From the NCBI RefSeq assembly GCF_000238775.2, contig NZ_AFEJ02000002.1:1-64000 (forward strand): 64,000 nucleotides of DNA, given 5' to 3'. Numbering within the stretch: position 1 is the stretch's first letter; each line of letters begins with the position of its first letter. The translations under genes and the position numbers were made by a program. The notes below the pieces were generated by a model, which made no database searches, was not told the DNA's origin, and saw only the letters and a list, made by a program, of their open reading frames with translations. This document shows positions 46,840-56,278 of this stretch, piece after piece. The stretch is from Acaryochloris sp. CCMEE 5410 (GTDB lineage: Bacteria; Cyanobacteriota; Cyanobacteriia; Thermosynechococcales; Thermosynechococcaceae).

Positions 46840-47346
46840 TTAATCCAATATTCGTTCCAAGTTTTGGTAAAGCCACAGTTCAATTTTACGCAATGTACTC
46901 CCGTGGCCTACCGGCTCTACCAAAATTGTAAATACACCCAGGCGATTTCCAGCCAAAACATCCGTAAATAGCCGGTCTCCAACCATTGCCACATTCTCAT
47001 AGGGCAAGTCCATCGCTGTTACTGCCTGACGCAGTTTGCGGCGGGACGGTTTACCAGCTCCATAAATATAAGGCAAGTCAAGGCCGACTGCGATTCTTTC
47101 AATCCGAGAGCGTTTTAAGTTGTTGCTAACTAACCAAATGGGAACCTTGGCTTTTATGTCAGTTAGCCACGTTAACAATTCAGGAGAAACATCGGCAGAT
47201 CTAGAGGACACAACGGTATCATCAACATCCAACACCAACCCTTTAAGCTGATGTTGCTCCAACAGAGAAGGGGTCAATTGGAGAATAGAATTTTGAAGCC
47301 GTAGATCTGGTTGTAAAAGAGAAACCCAGGAAGAAGCTGGAGACAT
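46840..47346 (-). CDS. YqeG-family HAD phosphatase
   Basis: 168 residues with the HAD motifs: LVLDVDDTVVSSRS (nucleophile Asp), IWLVSNN (motif II Ser), KPSRRKLRQAV (Lys) and VAMVGDRLFTDVLAGNRLG (motif III Asp pair). YqeG-type enzymes are class III phosphatases; plant and cyanobacterial relatives act on phosphatidylglycerophosphate. It is the last gene of a minus-strand run with mltG, 23 bases downstream of it, and is followed by a clear terminator. Confidence 0.9.
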   Translation of the reverse strand: MSPASSWVSLLQPDLRLQNSILQLTPSLLEQHQLKGLVLDVDDTVVSSRSADVSPELLTWLTDIKAKVPIWLVSNNLKRSRIERIAVGLDLPYIYGAGKPSRRKLRQAVTAMDLPYENVAMVGDRLFTDVLAGNRLGVFTILVEPVGHGSTLRKIELWLYQNLERILD

Positions 47347-47369
47347 CAGGCTATATTCAGTAGGACGAA

Positions 47370-48470
47370 CTATAGATTTGTGGAGTTTTGCTTGGCATCT
47401 TGTTGATCACGAATTTTAGCTTGAGCTCGTAAGTGCTCGGTCAAAGTCCGGCTAAACACATGGGTTCCATCGTATCGAGCAACAAAATACAGAAAATCTG
47501 TTTTCTCGGGAGAAACAGTGGCTTTAAGACTGGCCAGACCTGGGCTAGCAATCGGCGTTGGGGTTAATCCGGCGTTGATGTAGGTGTTATAAGGGGAAGG
47601 GGTTTCAACTTGGGCATAAGTGAGGGGTTGGTCAGGGGTTTGAGTGATTCCTAAACCATATTCAACTGTCGGATCAGACCCTAAGGTGATATTGTCCCGT
47701 AACCGATTCCAAAAAACTCCAGCAATTCGACCCCTTTCCTCGGCAACCACTGACTCTTTTTCAACAATGCTGGCCAAGGTGACCCAATCATCTAAGCTTA
47801 AATCGGTATAGCCGGTTCGGTTCTTATAGACTGGCAAGGCGGACGCTTCAAAATGATTCAACATCACGCCAATGACGGCATCAGGGGTGCGTTGATCAAC
47901 TGAAATTTGGTAGGTATCGGGAAAGAGATACCCCTCCAGAAAGGGGATGTCTTCCGGTAACCAGGGGTAGCGATCGTGAGGAATATTGTTGGTCGCATCC
48001 AGGAACTCTTGAGCCGAAAACCAGCCTAACTCTTCAAAGTATTTAGCCATCTGCTTTTGGGACCAGCCCTCTGGCACGGTGAAGCTAACCTGCTGGACCT
48101 TCCCAGACCAGATCGTTTGGGCGATATCGGCCATAGAAGCTTGGGGCGAAAGCTGGTAGGTTCCCGCGTGGAATCCACCAGAAGATTCCCACAAGCCTTG
48201 CCATCGAGTCCAAACCTTCCAGGCAGTGATTGAGCGAATGAGTCCTGCTTCTTCTAAAATCTGACCGATTTCGTTAGCAGACGCACCTTCTGGAATTTGG
48301 ACCTGAAGTAACTCTTGCGAGGGTTGAGCGTTCTTCTCAACAGGTGCGATCGCAGATTGCCACCAATACCAACCTCCCCCTCCAACTCCACCGGCTATCG
48401 CAACAATGGCAACGACCGAGGTAATAGCCAATTTGCGGAAAGGCAATGATTTCTTTTTGTTCACATTCAA
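47370..48470 (-). CDS. mltG: endolytic murein transglycosylase MltG
   Basis: 366 residues. A single N-terminal membrane helix (LAITSVVAIVAIAGGVGGGG) is followed by a LysM-like region (IPEGASANEIGQILEEAGLI). The YceG catalytic domain has FLEGYLFPDTYQIS, ASIVEKESVVAEERGRIAGV with the catalytic Glu, and GSDPTVEYGLG and NTYINAGLTPTPIASPG motifs. It cleaves nascent glycan strands in the periplasm and terminates polymerisation. The start codon is TTG, or possibly a GTG six bases later. Confidence 0.9.
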   Translation of the reverse strand: MNVNKKKSLPFRKLAITSVVAIVAIAGGVGGGGWYWWQSAIAPVEKNAQPSQELLQVQIPEGASANEIGQILEEAGLIRSITAWKVWTRWQGLWESSGGFHAGTYQLSPQASMADIAQTIWSGKVQQVSFTVPEGWSQKQMAKYFEELGWFSAQEFLDATNNIPHDRYPWLPEDIPFLEGYLFPDTYQISVDQRTPDAVIGVMLNHFEASALPVYKNRTGYTDLSLDDWVTLASIVEKESVVAEERGRIAGVFWNRLRDNITLGSDPTVEYGLGITQTPDQPLTYAQVETPSPYNTYINAGLTPTPIASPGLASLKATVSPEKTDFLYFVARYDGTHVFSRTLTEHLRAQAKIRDQQDAKQNSTNL

Positions 48471-48498
48471 AAGCAGACGTCGTCTATTAAATCAGCAG

Positions 48499-49053
48499 TT
48501 AGTCTAAATCGTCCATTAGACGTTCCTCCAGCAGAGGTTGAAGCTTGGGTTGAAGAGCTTGGAACTCTTGAGGAGAAAGCAGCTCCGGCTGCATATTCTC
48601 ACGCAATCTCACAACAAACAGCACTGGATCTATTGGAGTATAGATCGAATACTCTTGTTCCTCCTCAAAAAAAGTCGCTAAGAGTTGATATTCCTCTTGT
48701 TCCGAAATCTCATCCCCCTCCTCCATTTCCAAAACCAGAATTTCTTCTTCATCAATATCCGGAAGATCACCTTCTACGGTTAAAGACAAGGCACTTCGCT
48801 TCAATTTCAAGTTCTGTTCGGATAATACAGCTTGAGCCGTGGGGAATATCTTCGCCAGCTCTTGTTCTTCTACAGGCTGGACAATCTCATCCTCTTCATC
48901 GGTAACAACCCAACCAAAAATGTCTACTGGATAATCGACAGGGTTCAGGAGAGCATATTCTTCTTGATCGATTGGCACAGATACTTCAACGTAGCAGGTC
49001 AAAGAACGTCCTGCTTCATCCATCAACGTCACCGTAGAACGGTCCATTTCCAT
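48499..49053 (-). CDS. DUF3727-type cyanobacterial protein
   Basis: 184 residues, very acidic, with TVTLMDEAGRSLTCYVEVSV at the N-terminus and a second similar segment (TPIDPVLFVVRLRENM). It matches what I know of DUF3727 proteins, commonly placed between mltG and ruvX in cyanobacteria, as here. No membrane segment or catalytic motif is visible. It lies 28 bases upstream of mltG. The function is unknown; a plastid relative is known but assignment from sequence alone is weak. Confidence 0.75.
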   Translation of the reverse strand: MEMDRSTVTLMDEAGRSLTCYVEVSVPIDQEEYALLNPVDYPVDIFGWVVTDEEDEIVQPVEEQELAKIFPTAQAVLSEQNLKLKRSALSLTVEGDLPDIDEEEILVLEMEEGDEISEQEEYQLLATFFEEEQEYSIYTPIDPVLFVVRLRENMQPELLSPQEFQALQPKLQPLLEERLMDDLD

Positions 49054-49177
49054 GGGTATTTTACCTCTACTCCCCAGATTACTGGTCCACCATCAGGACC
49101 CATAGGCTTAAGTTTAGGGGGTAATGGACTTAATAGGCGAGAAAATTAAACGAAAAAACGAAATAGTGGAACCAAGT

Positions 49178-49612
49178 CTAGGTCGAAGATAGCCATGGTT
49201 TTTGATCCAGCCAACGTTGTAGAATCAACGCGGCCGCTTTGCGATCAATCATTCCCTTTTGTTCTGCTGGATTGATACGCTGTTCACGCATCATGGACTC
49301 AGCCTCATGGGAAGTCAACCGTTCATCAATAAAATCCAAAGGTAGATCAAGTGCTTTAGCAATCCGCTTGGCTAATTTCTGGGTCTTTTGAGCTTGAGTT
49401 CCCACTTCACCCTTCATCGTATAGGGCAGACCCACGACCAAGGTTTTAACCTGGCGGTCCACCACAATTTGCCGCAGTATTTCCATGTCTTTGGTAAAAG
49501 ACGTACGTCGAATCGTGGTGAGTCCAGTGGCAATTAAGCCCGTGCCATCACAGCCAGCAACTCCAATCCGACGATGTCCTAGATCTAGTCCTAACGCGGA
49601 TATTCGCTGCAT
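49178..49612 (-). CDS. ruvX: RuvX/YqgF Holliday-junction-resolvase-like nuclease
   Basis: 144 residues with an RNase-H fold: ALGLDLGHRRIGVAGCDGTG (first catalytic Asp), VVGLPYTMKGEVG, LPLDFIDERLTSHEAESMM with an acidic pair and KGMIDRKAAALILQRWLD with the last Asp. Homologues process the 5' end of pre-16S rRNA. It lies just downstream of the acetyltransferase gene (5 bases) and upstream of the DUF3727 and mltG genes. Confidence 0.9.
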   Translation of the reverse strand: MQRISALGLDLGHRRIGVAGCDGTGLIATGLTTIRRTSFTKDMEILRQIVVDRQVKTLVVGLPYTMKGEVGTQAQKTQKLAKRIAKALDLPLDFIDERLTSHEAESMMREQRINPAEQKGMIDRKAAALILQRWLDQKPWLSST

Positions 49613-49617
49613 ACCGG

Positions 49618-50832
49618 TTAAAATTCTGATGGCCAGGGGCGCTGATTTCGCTTTGAGGAAACCTGTTTATTCTGACTCGTGGTAGATCCTTGACAATGAC
49701 GTTTGCCAGCAACAGGAGTGCGAGTGAGCCAATAGGTCATGCGGCCAGGGACTGGCTTATGATTGGGCTGCAACCCTTGCAACATATCTGACAACTGCAG
49801 AGTTTCAAAAGAAATAGAACGAGATTCTCGTAATTTATGCCAAACGGAACGAGACATCATCAAGGTTTGCTCTAAATCTTCAGCGCCAATTTGCTTTAGA
49901 TATTCTTCCCGCTCAGGTTGATAGTCCGTTGAGTCTAAACACAACGGAGCAGAAGGATAGGCTTGAGTCAGCTGAGCCATATGGGCCAGCAGCTCCGGGT
50001 ATAGCCAAGTATAGGCAGGATGCACCGTGAGTCGAGCTTCATGAGGGTGCGACCCATTTCGACACAGCTTCATTTCAAAATAGCCAATGGCAGCCTTTCG
50101 TTGGGGCTCAAAGACATAAGCTTGGACCAACTCTTTGGTGTCGCCCCAAAGCTGAATCCCCGCCAACAAAGAGTCTACTAAATTCGTTTTAAAGTCCTGA
50201 ATATGCCGATCAAACACCTGGCGGACCAAAGGAGGCATAGATGCTGTATCGAGCTGGTATAGCAAAGAAGCATCTGCATTATTAACAGGCAAGAGGTTTG
50301 GTAGTACTGGTTCTCGCTCTGCTAGACAGCTCAACTGTTCAGGAGCCAGGGACCAATACGTAATTTGGGCGAGGGGCTGAAAGCCATTATGGCGATATAG
50401 GGCCAGGGCTGCTGATTGACTCACATCGATCTCTGTCAACCAGGTGCGGGCTTCCCAGATATTTTCAAGGCAATATCGCAATAATTGCGTTCCCACATCT
50501 TGCTGACCAACCGCAGGTGAAACACTGACTTGATCAAATCGCCAGGTACTTCGGGAATGGTTAAAGGGTGACACCTGAACTACCCCAGCCAGCTCATGGG
50601 TTTGTTCCCAAACATAGGTGCGTTGCTGATCAGATAGGCGATTGGGAAACAGCCTCAACAACTTCAATAATTCAGACCAGCGTTGAAGCTGTAGCAACTG
50701 CCGCTCATGGCCGTAAAAAGTGCCAATACTGGACTGATCGTAATCATCCACCAATATCCGCTTGATCGCTTCCAGATCGCGGTACTGAACTGGACGAATG
50801 ATGGGTTCTAACTTTGGAGCTACTGTCGTCAT
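49618..50832 (-). CDS. GNAT-family acetyltransferase
   Basis: 404 residues. The N-terminal 170 residues form a GNAT domain (DLEAIKRILVDDYDQSS, VSVSPAVGQQDVGTQLLRYC with the acetyl-CoA loop Q-x-x-V/D-G, ALYRHNGFQPL). A second half (about 190-360) looks like another, degenerate GNAT-type region (IGYFEMKLCRNGSHPHEARL). The basic C-terminal tail (KRHCQGSTTSQNKQ) is disordered. The substrate is unknown. It begins the ruvX-mltG run. Confidence 0.8.
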   Translation of the reverse strand: MTTVAPKLEPIIRPVQYRDLEAIKRILVDDYDQSSIGTFYGHERQLLQLQRWSELLKLLRLFPNRLSDQQRTYVWEQTHELAGVVQVSPFNHSRSTWRFDQVSVSPAVGQQDVGTQLLRYCLENIWEARTWLTEIDVSQSAALALYRHNGFQPLAQITYWSLAPEQLSCLAEREPVLPNLLPVNNADASLLYQLDTASMPPLVRQVFDRHIQDFKTNLVDSLLAGIQLWGDTKELVQAYVFEPQRKAAIGYFEMKLCRNGSHPHEARLTVHPAYTWLYPELLAHMAQLTQAYPSAPLCLDSTDYQPEREEYLKQIGAEDLEQTLMMSRSVWHKLRESRSISFETLQLSDMLQGLQPNHKPVPGRMTYWLTRTPVAGKRHCQGSTTSQNKQVSSKRNQRPWPSEF

Positions 50833-51065
50833 ACGAGTTGCTAAGCTTGCAGAACTAATTGTCCAGAGTGGGTGGATGGACCAACTGAAACCAGCTTGCT
50901 AATTTACTCACTAGGAGACATACAAGTTATACAAATTAGCTTGAAGAAGGAAATTTAGGGTATTAATCTCACTCTATGGTATCGGATCTCTCTCCAAAAC
51001 GGGGATAGAGGCAACAAGTTTTCAGACTTTTGTCAAGGGAAAATCCCTGAACAAAACGTAATCCC

Positions 51066-52232
51066 CTAAGACTGATTGGGGCGAATCAAGACAACAGGGG
51101 TTTGCTCATCCGCATTACCCGCAGGATTACTCCGAAGTGCTTCTTCAATCAACGGCAGCGGGGTACCTTGGGTTGCAGAGAGAATTTTGACTCTCTTGAG
51201 GTCGTTCACATCGACAATTGCTGCGGCTAAACCGGTTTCTGCCTGAATTTGGTCAACCACTTTTTGCGGATCGTCGGGACCTAACACAATAAATTGATCA
51301 AAGGGTGGCAGGGTACCCGTCACATCATCGATCAACCGGGCCTGTTCCCCAGCCAGGCGATAAAAGACCCCTGCTTGTCCGAATACTTTTGCAATCGCAC
51401 CCACCACAAACGCTAAAAAGACCCGTACTGGCCCCTCAATATTGACAAGGGTTTGCATACCACAGGCCGTGGCCAAACTAGATGTGGGTAAAAAGAAATA
51501 AACTAATCGCTGGGCCACCCATCCAGGTTTTATCGTACTGGGATGAAAGATACGGCCTTGCATAATCGCCACGGGAGTTTCCCCAATGGTGACAATATCA
51601 CCGGGCTGAGCGTGGGGACTGACATAGCGACGAACAATATCAGGACAGGTATCCAGTTGAGTCAACAAGTGGGTGGGCACAGGTAAGACTTGCCCTCCTG
51701 CAACCGAACGCCACTGTAATGGTTCCTCGGGGTCAGGGAAGCGAAGAGGAACCACTTCATGGTGGGTATTCTCAATACGGCCTTTTGGACCATAGGATAC
51801 GTAGTTTACCCGCACCCAAACCGCTTTCAGTTGAGTCAGATCAGGCCCGGTGATATCTAGCTTAATTTCAACAGAGGTTTGGTAGCGTGACTTAACAATA
51901 TAAGCAAACCAATACCCATCTTCGCGGGGTTCAGCATCGGGATGCTTGGGCACCACCTTGATTTTGTAATCAATCTCATCCAGACTCCCCTTCGATAAAA
52001 GGGTTACATCCACTGACAATTCAGGGATCATTACTTCTAACTTACGGGTGGGGTTAAAAAAGGTTTGCTCCCCTACCAGCTGATAATGCTGGGGTTCTCG
52101 ACTTTCAAATTGCCAATTTCCTGGCAAGGCGTCTAAGGCATTCCCCTGGCGACGACGATGAGTCCACTCTAAGCCTCCCCAAGCGATGAGAAGGACTGCA
52201 ACGATACCAATTCCAATGCTTTCGATGATCAT
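51066..52232 (-). CDS. membrane protein with F420-0:glutamate-ligase (CofE)-like domain
   Basis: About 388 residues. I start at ATG 52232 because the earlier TTG would only add 12 residues before the membrane helix (IGIGIVAVLLIAWGGLEW). A beta domain of about 150 residues follows, then a CofE-like domain: PGDIVTIGETPVAIMQGRIF, VNIEGPVRVFLAFVVGAIAK and VFYRLAGEQARLIDD, ending with LIEEALRSNPAGN. In F420 producers CofE adds glutamate to F420-0. Here the fused membrane helix and the lack of other F420 genes leave the role uncertain. Confidence 0.6.
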   Translation of the reverse strand: MIIESIGIGIVAVLLIAWGGLEWTHRRRQGNALDALPGNWQFESREPQHYQLVGEQTFFNPTRKLEVMIPELSVDVTLLSKGSLDEIDYKIKVVPKHPDAEPREDGYWFAYIVKSRYQTSVEIKLDITGPDLTQLKAVWVRVNYVSYGPKGRIENTHHEVVPLRFPDPEEPLQWRSVAGGQVLPVPTHLLTQLDTCPDIVRRYVSPHAQPGDIVTIGETPVAIMQGRIFHPSTIKPGWVAQRLVYFFLPTSSLATACGMQTLVNIEGPVRVFLAFVVGAIAKVFGQAGVFYRLAGEQARLIDDVTGTLPPFDQFIVLGPDDPQKVVDQIQAETGLAAAIVDVNDLKRVKILSATQGTPLPLIEEALRSNPAGNADEQTPVVLIRPNQS

Positions 52233-52268
52233 TCCGTATATTGAATCCTTACCTTGAGACTCCTGCAA

Positions 52269-52883
52269 GACCTGGCAATTACTTGATTACTTTATTTTCA
52301 CTAGAAAAAAAGTATCAAACCGAGATGATCATGCCACATGGCTGACAGTTCGGCACTTATTTCAGCTAACTCAGAGTTTCGATAGACCGATGGGTTTAGC
52401 CAAAGAAATCGGTACCGCCGATGAACAACACCATCATTTACTGAAGTTAATACTCTTTACAGCCCATACTTCTCAGAAATAAACTTACCTTGCAAATAGC
52501 CTCCTATCCACCTAGAAACTTCTATACTCAGAGGTGAAGCACAATATGCTTCCCTGGCAGATAAAGCAGCCAAATTCAAATCCATTAAAGAGGTTAAAGA
52601 GCTGTTGATAAAAACGTCTGTCTCGTCAAATCAGAATAACACCCAATTCTGGCGTTAAACATCCTTAAATGTAGCGATGGGAGATAGGTCTCAAAGGGTA
52701 ATTCCTAAACGGGCTAAAGTCTCTAAATACTCTTTATTGATGTGAGGAAGTCATTAAACGACGGATTCTGGGTGTTATTTGCTTTTAAAGATGTTTTTTG
52801 CTGGTTTTTCAATTCTTTGCCAATGCTAAGCCCCAAGCTCTGCTTAGAGAACTTGGGGCTTAAGGTTAGTCTAATTCTCTAGA
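52269..52883. other. intergenic stretch with imperfect inverted repeat
   Basis: About 615 bp between two minus-strand genes. It includes a decayed-looking frame (PIHLETSILRGEAQYASL-like, ending QFWR near 52658) and inverted AATAACACCCA units at about 52634 and 52770 that bound a small interval. Near its end lies the porin-side hairpin. No intact gene is evident. Confidence 0.45.
52827..52862 (-). terminator. hairpin after the porin gene
   Basis: TAAGCCCCAAGCTCT (52827-52841) pairs with 52848-52862, 14 of 15 positions, around a six-base loop. It starts 22 bases after the porin stop on the minus strand. There is no strong T tract. Confidence 0.6.
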
Positions 52884-54674
52884 TTAGAACTTAAAGGTGG
52901 TTCGAATGACTGGAATAAAGATAGGGTCATTCGAAGAAGTGTTGTTGGCATTGAAAATGACAATTAATCCAGGTGAGATCTTGATATTGTCATTGACCTT
53001 AAACTGATACTGTGCTTCAGCAGTAAAGTTGGAAGAAGTCCCATCATCAATGTTTAGATTACCACCATCGATAATGTAAGGCTGCTGACCAAACGATAGG
53101 GAACCTCTGCCACCTTCTAGGAGCAAGTCAGGGAAGACGAGGTTAGCGGCCCAAGTCAACAATTTAATTTGAGAATTTGCAATATCAGGAGTACGGGCTA
53201 AGGTTAAACCACCCCAACCAGACACATGAAACCCGTCAACAACTCTGGCATTAAATGAAAGGCCAAAGTTATCAGTAATGGTTTCCAGTCCATTGAAAGG
53301 ATCGGAAGTATCACCACCTAGAGCTAGGCCACCTGTAAGAACTGGCGCATCTCCCGTATCGGATGTGATGTCAACATTACCCGCTGTGTACTCGTTACGA
53401 GAATATTGAACACCAATACCGATATCATCGGTTGGATTAAAGCCAATCTGGGCAAACACCCCATAGGTGCCATTTTCAAAATCAAATAAACCGTTGTTAG
53501 CACCATTACCAGCTGTAGTAGCAAACTGGGCATCATCAGCTGCATAGACAACAGAGAGATTGACCTTTTCGCTGACATCATAGACAGCACTGAGGGTCGT
53601 TCCTCCTGGTCCCCGCTGCGTTAGTGGGTTGAAACGGAAGAAGCGAGATAAAGCACCACTACCACTACTCTTCAAGAAGGGGTTAAAGGTTTCTACATCG
53701 TCCTTGTAGTCACCACCCACAATTGCAATTTTGAGCGTTAGATCCTCAGCTGGCTTAAAACGATAGTTAAGCTCGTCTAGGATGACCGTGTTGCCAGCAG
53801 GGTCGTTTTCATCAAAACCAAATCTGGCTAAACTTGTCCCTGCAGAACCGAATTCATCTAGTTCAGGAATATCAGCGGCTTCTAAACGCACACGAAGTCG
53901 ATCAGTACCACTGAAGCTAGAATCAAAGTTCAGGCGAGTTCGGTGGCCAAGAAAGAAACGATCTGCAACATTCACACCACCACTTTGGGTATTGCCAGTA
54001 TCCGTATCGACTCCAAGGATGCTATCTAGTGGATCATTATTGCCATCAAATACAAAGGCAGACCCGAATACGACTTCACCGTTAAGTTTGGTGGTGGTGG
54101 AAAACTGCTGGGATTCAACAGTTGCCACTCTTGCCTCTAAACCATCGACTCGTCCACGTAAGGTAGCCAGTTCAGCGGCGAACTCATCTTGAAGCGCTTT
54201 GAGGGCGTCCAGATCCTCTTTAGTCGCAAATCGATTGCTGAGGTTATCTAAACAAGCATTGACAAGCGCAGCTGCTTCTCGACGAGACATGGCCCGGCTG
54301 GGGCGGAAAGTGCCGTTAGGGTAACCGGCGACACAACCATAACGCTCAACTAGAGACTGAATAGCTTGAAACGCCCAATCGTCGGGCTGGACATCGGACA
54401 GCTGAGAAACAGAGGTAACCTGAGCTAAATTGTCGTCTTGAGTTTCGCTCATTAACTCTGAAACGGATGGGGTGGGTACATCAGCATCAGCTAGTACTAG
54501 GGGCTCAGAAGCCTCCACTGCCTCTGTGTCTAGTTGCTCGACTGCAGAAATTTCAGGTACAACTTCCTTAGTCAATTCTAGTGACTCGGCTGCGATCGCA
54601 GTCGTCGGCAATAAAAGAGCTAGACCCACTAAAGCAGGGTTAATCAACCCAAGCTTACGCCAAATCATTGACAT
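52884..54674 (-). CDS. SLH-OprB outer-membrane porin (iron-uptake-porin type)
   Basis: 596 residues. A signal peptide (LVGLALLLPTTAIAAES) is followed by an SLH domain (VQPDDWAFQAIQSLVERYG, GYPNGTFRPSRAMSRREAA). A short coiled coil (LDALKALQDEFAAELATLRG) comes next, then an OprB-type barrel rich in beta segments and ending RTTFKF, the aromatic C-terminal signal. The SLH domain binds the peptidoglycan-linked polymer and the barrel forms the channel. Such porins in cyanobacteria are linked to iron or inorganic ion uptake. The leader is preceded by an unusually long intergenic region. Confidence 0.85.
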   Translation of the reverse strand: MSMIWRKLGLINPALVGLALLLPTTAIAAESLELTKEVVPEISAVEQLDTEAVEASEPLVLADADVPTPSVSELMSETQDDNLAQVTSVSQLSDVQPDDWAFQAIQSLVERYGCVAGYPNGTFRPSRAMSRREAAALVNACLDNLSNRFATKEDLDALKALQDEFAAELATLRGRVDGLEARVATVESQQFSTTTKLNGEVVFGSAFVFDGNNDPLDSILGVDTDTGNTQSGGVNVADRFFLGHRTRLNFDSSFSGTDRLRVRLEAADIPELDEFGSAGTSLARFGFDENDPAGNTVILDELNYRFKPAEDLTLKIAIVGGDYKDDVETFNPFLKSSGSGALSRFFRFNPLTQRGPGGTTLSAVYDVSEKVNLSVVYAADDAQFATTAGNGANNGLFDFENGTYGVFAQIGFNPTDDIGIGVQYSRNEYTAGNVDITSDTGDAPVLTGGLALGGDTSDPFNGLETITDNFGLSFNARVVDGFHVSGWGGLTLARTPDIANSQIKLLTWAANLVFPDLLLEGGRGSLSFGQQPYIIDGGNLNIDDGTSSNFTAEAQYQFKVNDNIKISPGLIVIFNANNTSSNDPIFIPVIRTTFKF

Positions 54675-55612
54675 ATAAATTATCTCCTCACACTAAATAA
54701 AAATAGCCAAATTGGCTATTTGAGATGGAAACAGGCTTCGAACAATATCTTCAGCCTGTGCATAAAGGATAAGAATTTGAACACTTGAGTATGAGTCTTA
54801 GCAACTCATCGAAGATGGTTGACGGTATAATCAATCACCTTTTAGTCTTCAAAACGCTTATCCATACCTTCAACCTTGATCTTTACCAGCAATCAATACC
54901 ATCAGAGAAAAGATAGAAACAACAAAGACAAGGTTAAGGGAATAACACCAAAGGTATATCTTTCCTAGATCTTTGCCTGGGTTGATATGTTGACAGTTTC
55001 CAAACTTACACAATCAGTTTCAAAAACAGCAATTTACCGAACAGAACAGTCCTACATGAATTTATGCAATTCATACCTTTTGTATTGGGCATTCAGGACT
55101 GTTTTTCGATAACACTGAGTCTAAGTTACATCCGTTCTGGAGTAGGCCCAGTGGTTTGTGCTAACTGACACATAGAAGCTGTGATCCAAAAACAATATTG
55201 ATATTAATCATCAATCCTCCCACAACTAGCATCTAAGTAATCAAGGTGGCATTTGGCCTAATTGCATAATTAAAGCTACTAGTATCCTTAATATGCTCAA
55301 ATAAGAAAAATCTATGCAGCATATCTGGAGACACAGCCCTAAAACAGTGTTAAACAGTTTTCTCAGGGAAACTTAGCTGTTTAAGTTTGCGAATTAGACT
55401 CATCAAATACTATCAGCTTGTTGAAACTATTTTCAATAGCGACCCAGAAATTCACTTCAATTTATCAAAATCTCTGAGATCAGAGTCTGGTAAAGGCACA
55501 GACAGATTCCCAAGGACAGCTAAAACCCGCTATTCACCTAACCCAGAAGAGAAGCAGGAAATTTGGCCCATTCTCTTTTAAAATTTGAGTAACGGTGAAA
55601 ACAGAAGGTTCT
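54675..55612. promoter_or_regulatory. long upstream region of the porin and HEAT-protein genes
   Basis: About 940 bp of AT-rich DNA between divergent genes, presumably holding both promoters and a long 5' leader of the porin. A 19-base dyad, ATTGATATTAATCATCAAT at 55197-55215, with ATTGAT/ATCAAT arms, resembles AT-rich Fur-type boxes, though its distance from the porin start (about 520 bases) is large. No gene is supported; a frame at 55387 has a TTG start and no homology. Confidence 0.35.
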
Positions 55613-56278
55613 ATGCCCCATCCCCGACTTCAAGAATTGACCTTGAAGTTAAAAAGTGAAAACGCTAGCGATCGTCTGTTAGCATTGGTGGCCTTAAGAA
55701 GCCTCCCCAGCGCTGAAGCATTCCCGTTGATCAAACCGATGCTGTTTGACGACTATTTACCCGTTCGCTCCATGGCCATCCGTTCGTTGATCCATCACCC
55801 TTCAGCCGAATCGGTATCACTTCTGATACAGCTATTAGACGATCCAAACTACGAAATCCGGGCAGGTGCTGCTGGAGCCTTAGGACATGTCGGTGATCAT
55901 GATATTGTTCAAGCCCTGTCTAGAGTTTTCCTTGAAGATACCGAGTGGTTGGTGTGTTTTAGTGCTGCCGTTTCGTTGGGAAACCTCAAGGATCCAGGGG
56001 CCTATACGGTGCTCCTCCATGCCCTAGACCATCCGGAAACGATTGTGCAACAAGCTGCGATCGCAGCCCTGGGAGAAATTAAAGCCTTCGATGCCCTAGA
56101 ATCCCTCCTTCCCTTTGTTCAAGCTGAAGATTGGATGATCCGTAAGAGTCTCGCTACTACCTTGGGTAACCTTCCCGGTCCAAAAAGCATCTCAGCGCTG
56201 AAATACTTAGCCAAAGACGATAATCCTCAGGTTGCAGCCGCAGCCACTGTTGCCTTAGAGCTAATACATGAGCCGTAA
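55613..56278 (+). CDS. HEAT-repeat protein
   Basis: 221 residues from ATG 55613 behind GAAGGT; a GTG at 55595 is an alternative. The sequence is built of five or six HEAT/PBS-lyase-like repeats (SDRLLALVALRSLPSAEAFP, VRSMAIRSLIHHPSAESVSL, YEIRAGAAGALGHVGDHDIV and so on). Such repeats occur in phycobilin lyase chaperones CpcE/NblB, but no lyase-specific feature is visible. It likely scaffolds other proteins. It overlaps the SDR gene by 11 bases. Confidence 0.8.
   Translation: MPHPRLQELTLKLKSENASDRLLALVALRSLPSAEAFPLIKPMLFDDYLPVRSMAIRSLIHHPSAESVSLLIQLLDDPNYEIRAGAAGALGHVGDHDIVQALSRVFLEDTEWLVCFSAAVSLGNLKDPGAYTVLLHALDHPETIVQQAAIAALGEIKAFDALESLLPFVQAEDWMIRKSLATTLGNLPGPKSISALKYLAKDDNPQVAAAATVALELIHEP

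Noticed and set aside
55387-55581. 64-residue frame upstream of the HEAT gene
   Set aside because: TTG start, no ribosome site, basic low-information sequence, and it lies in the long AT-rich promoter region.
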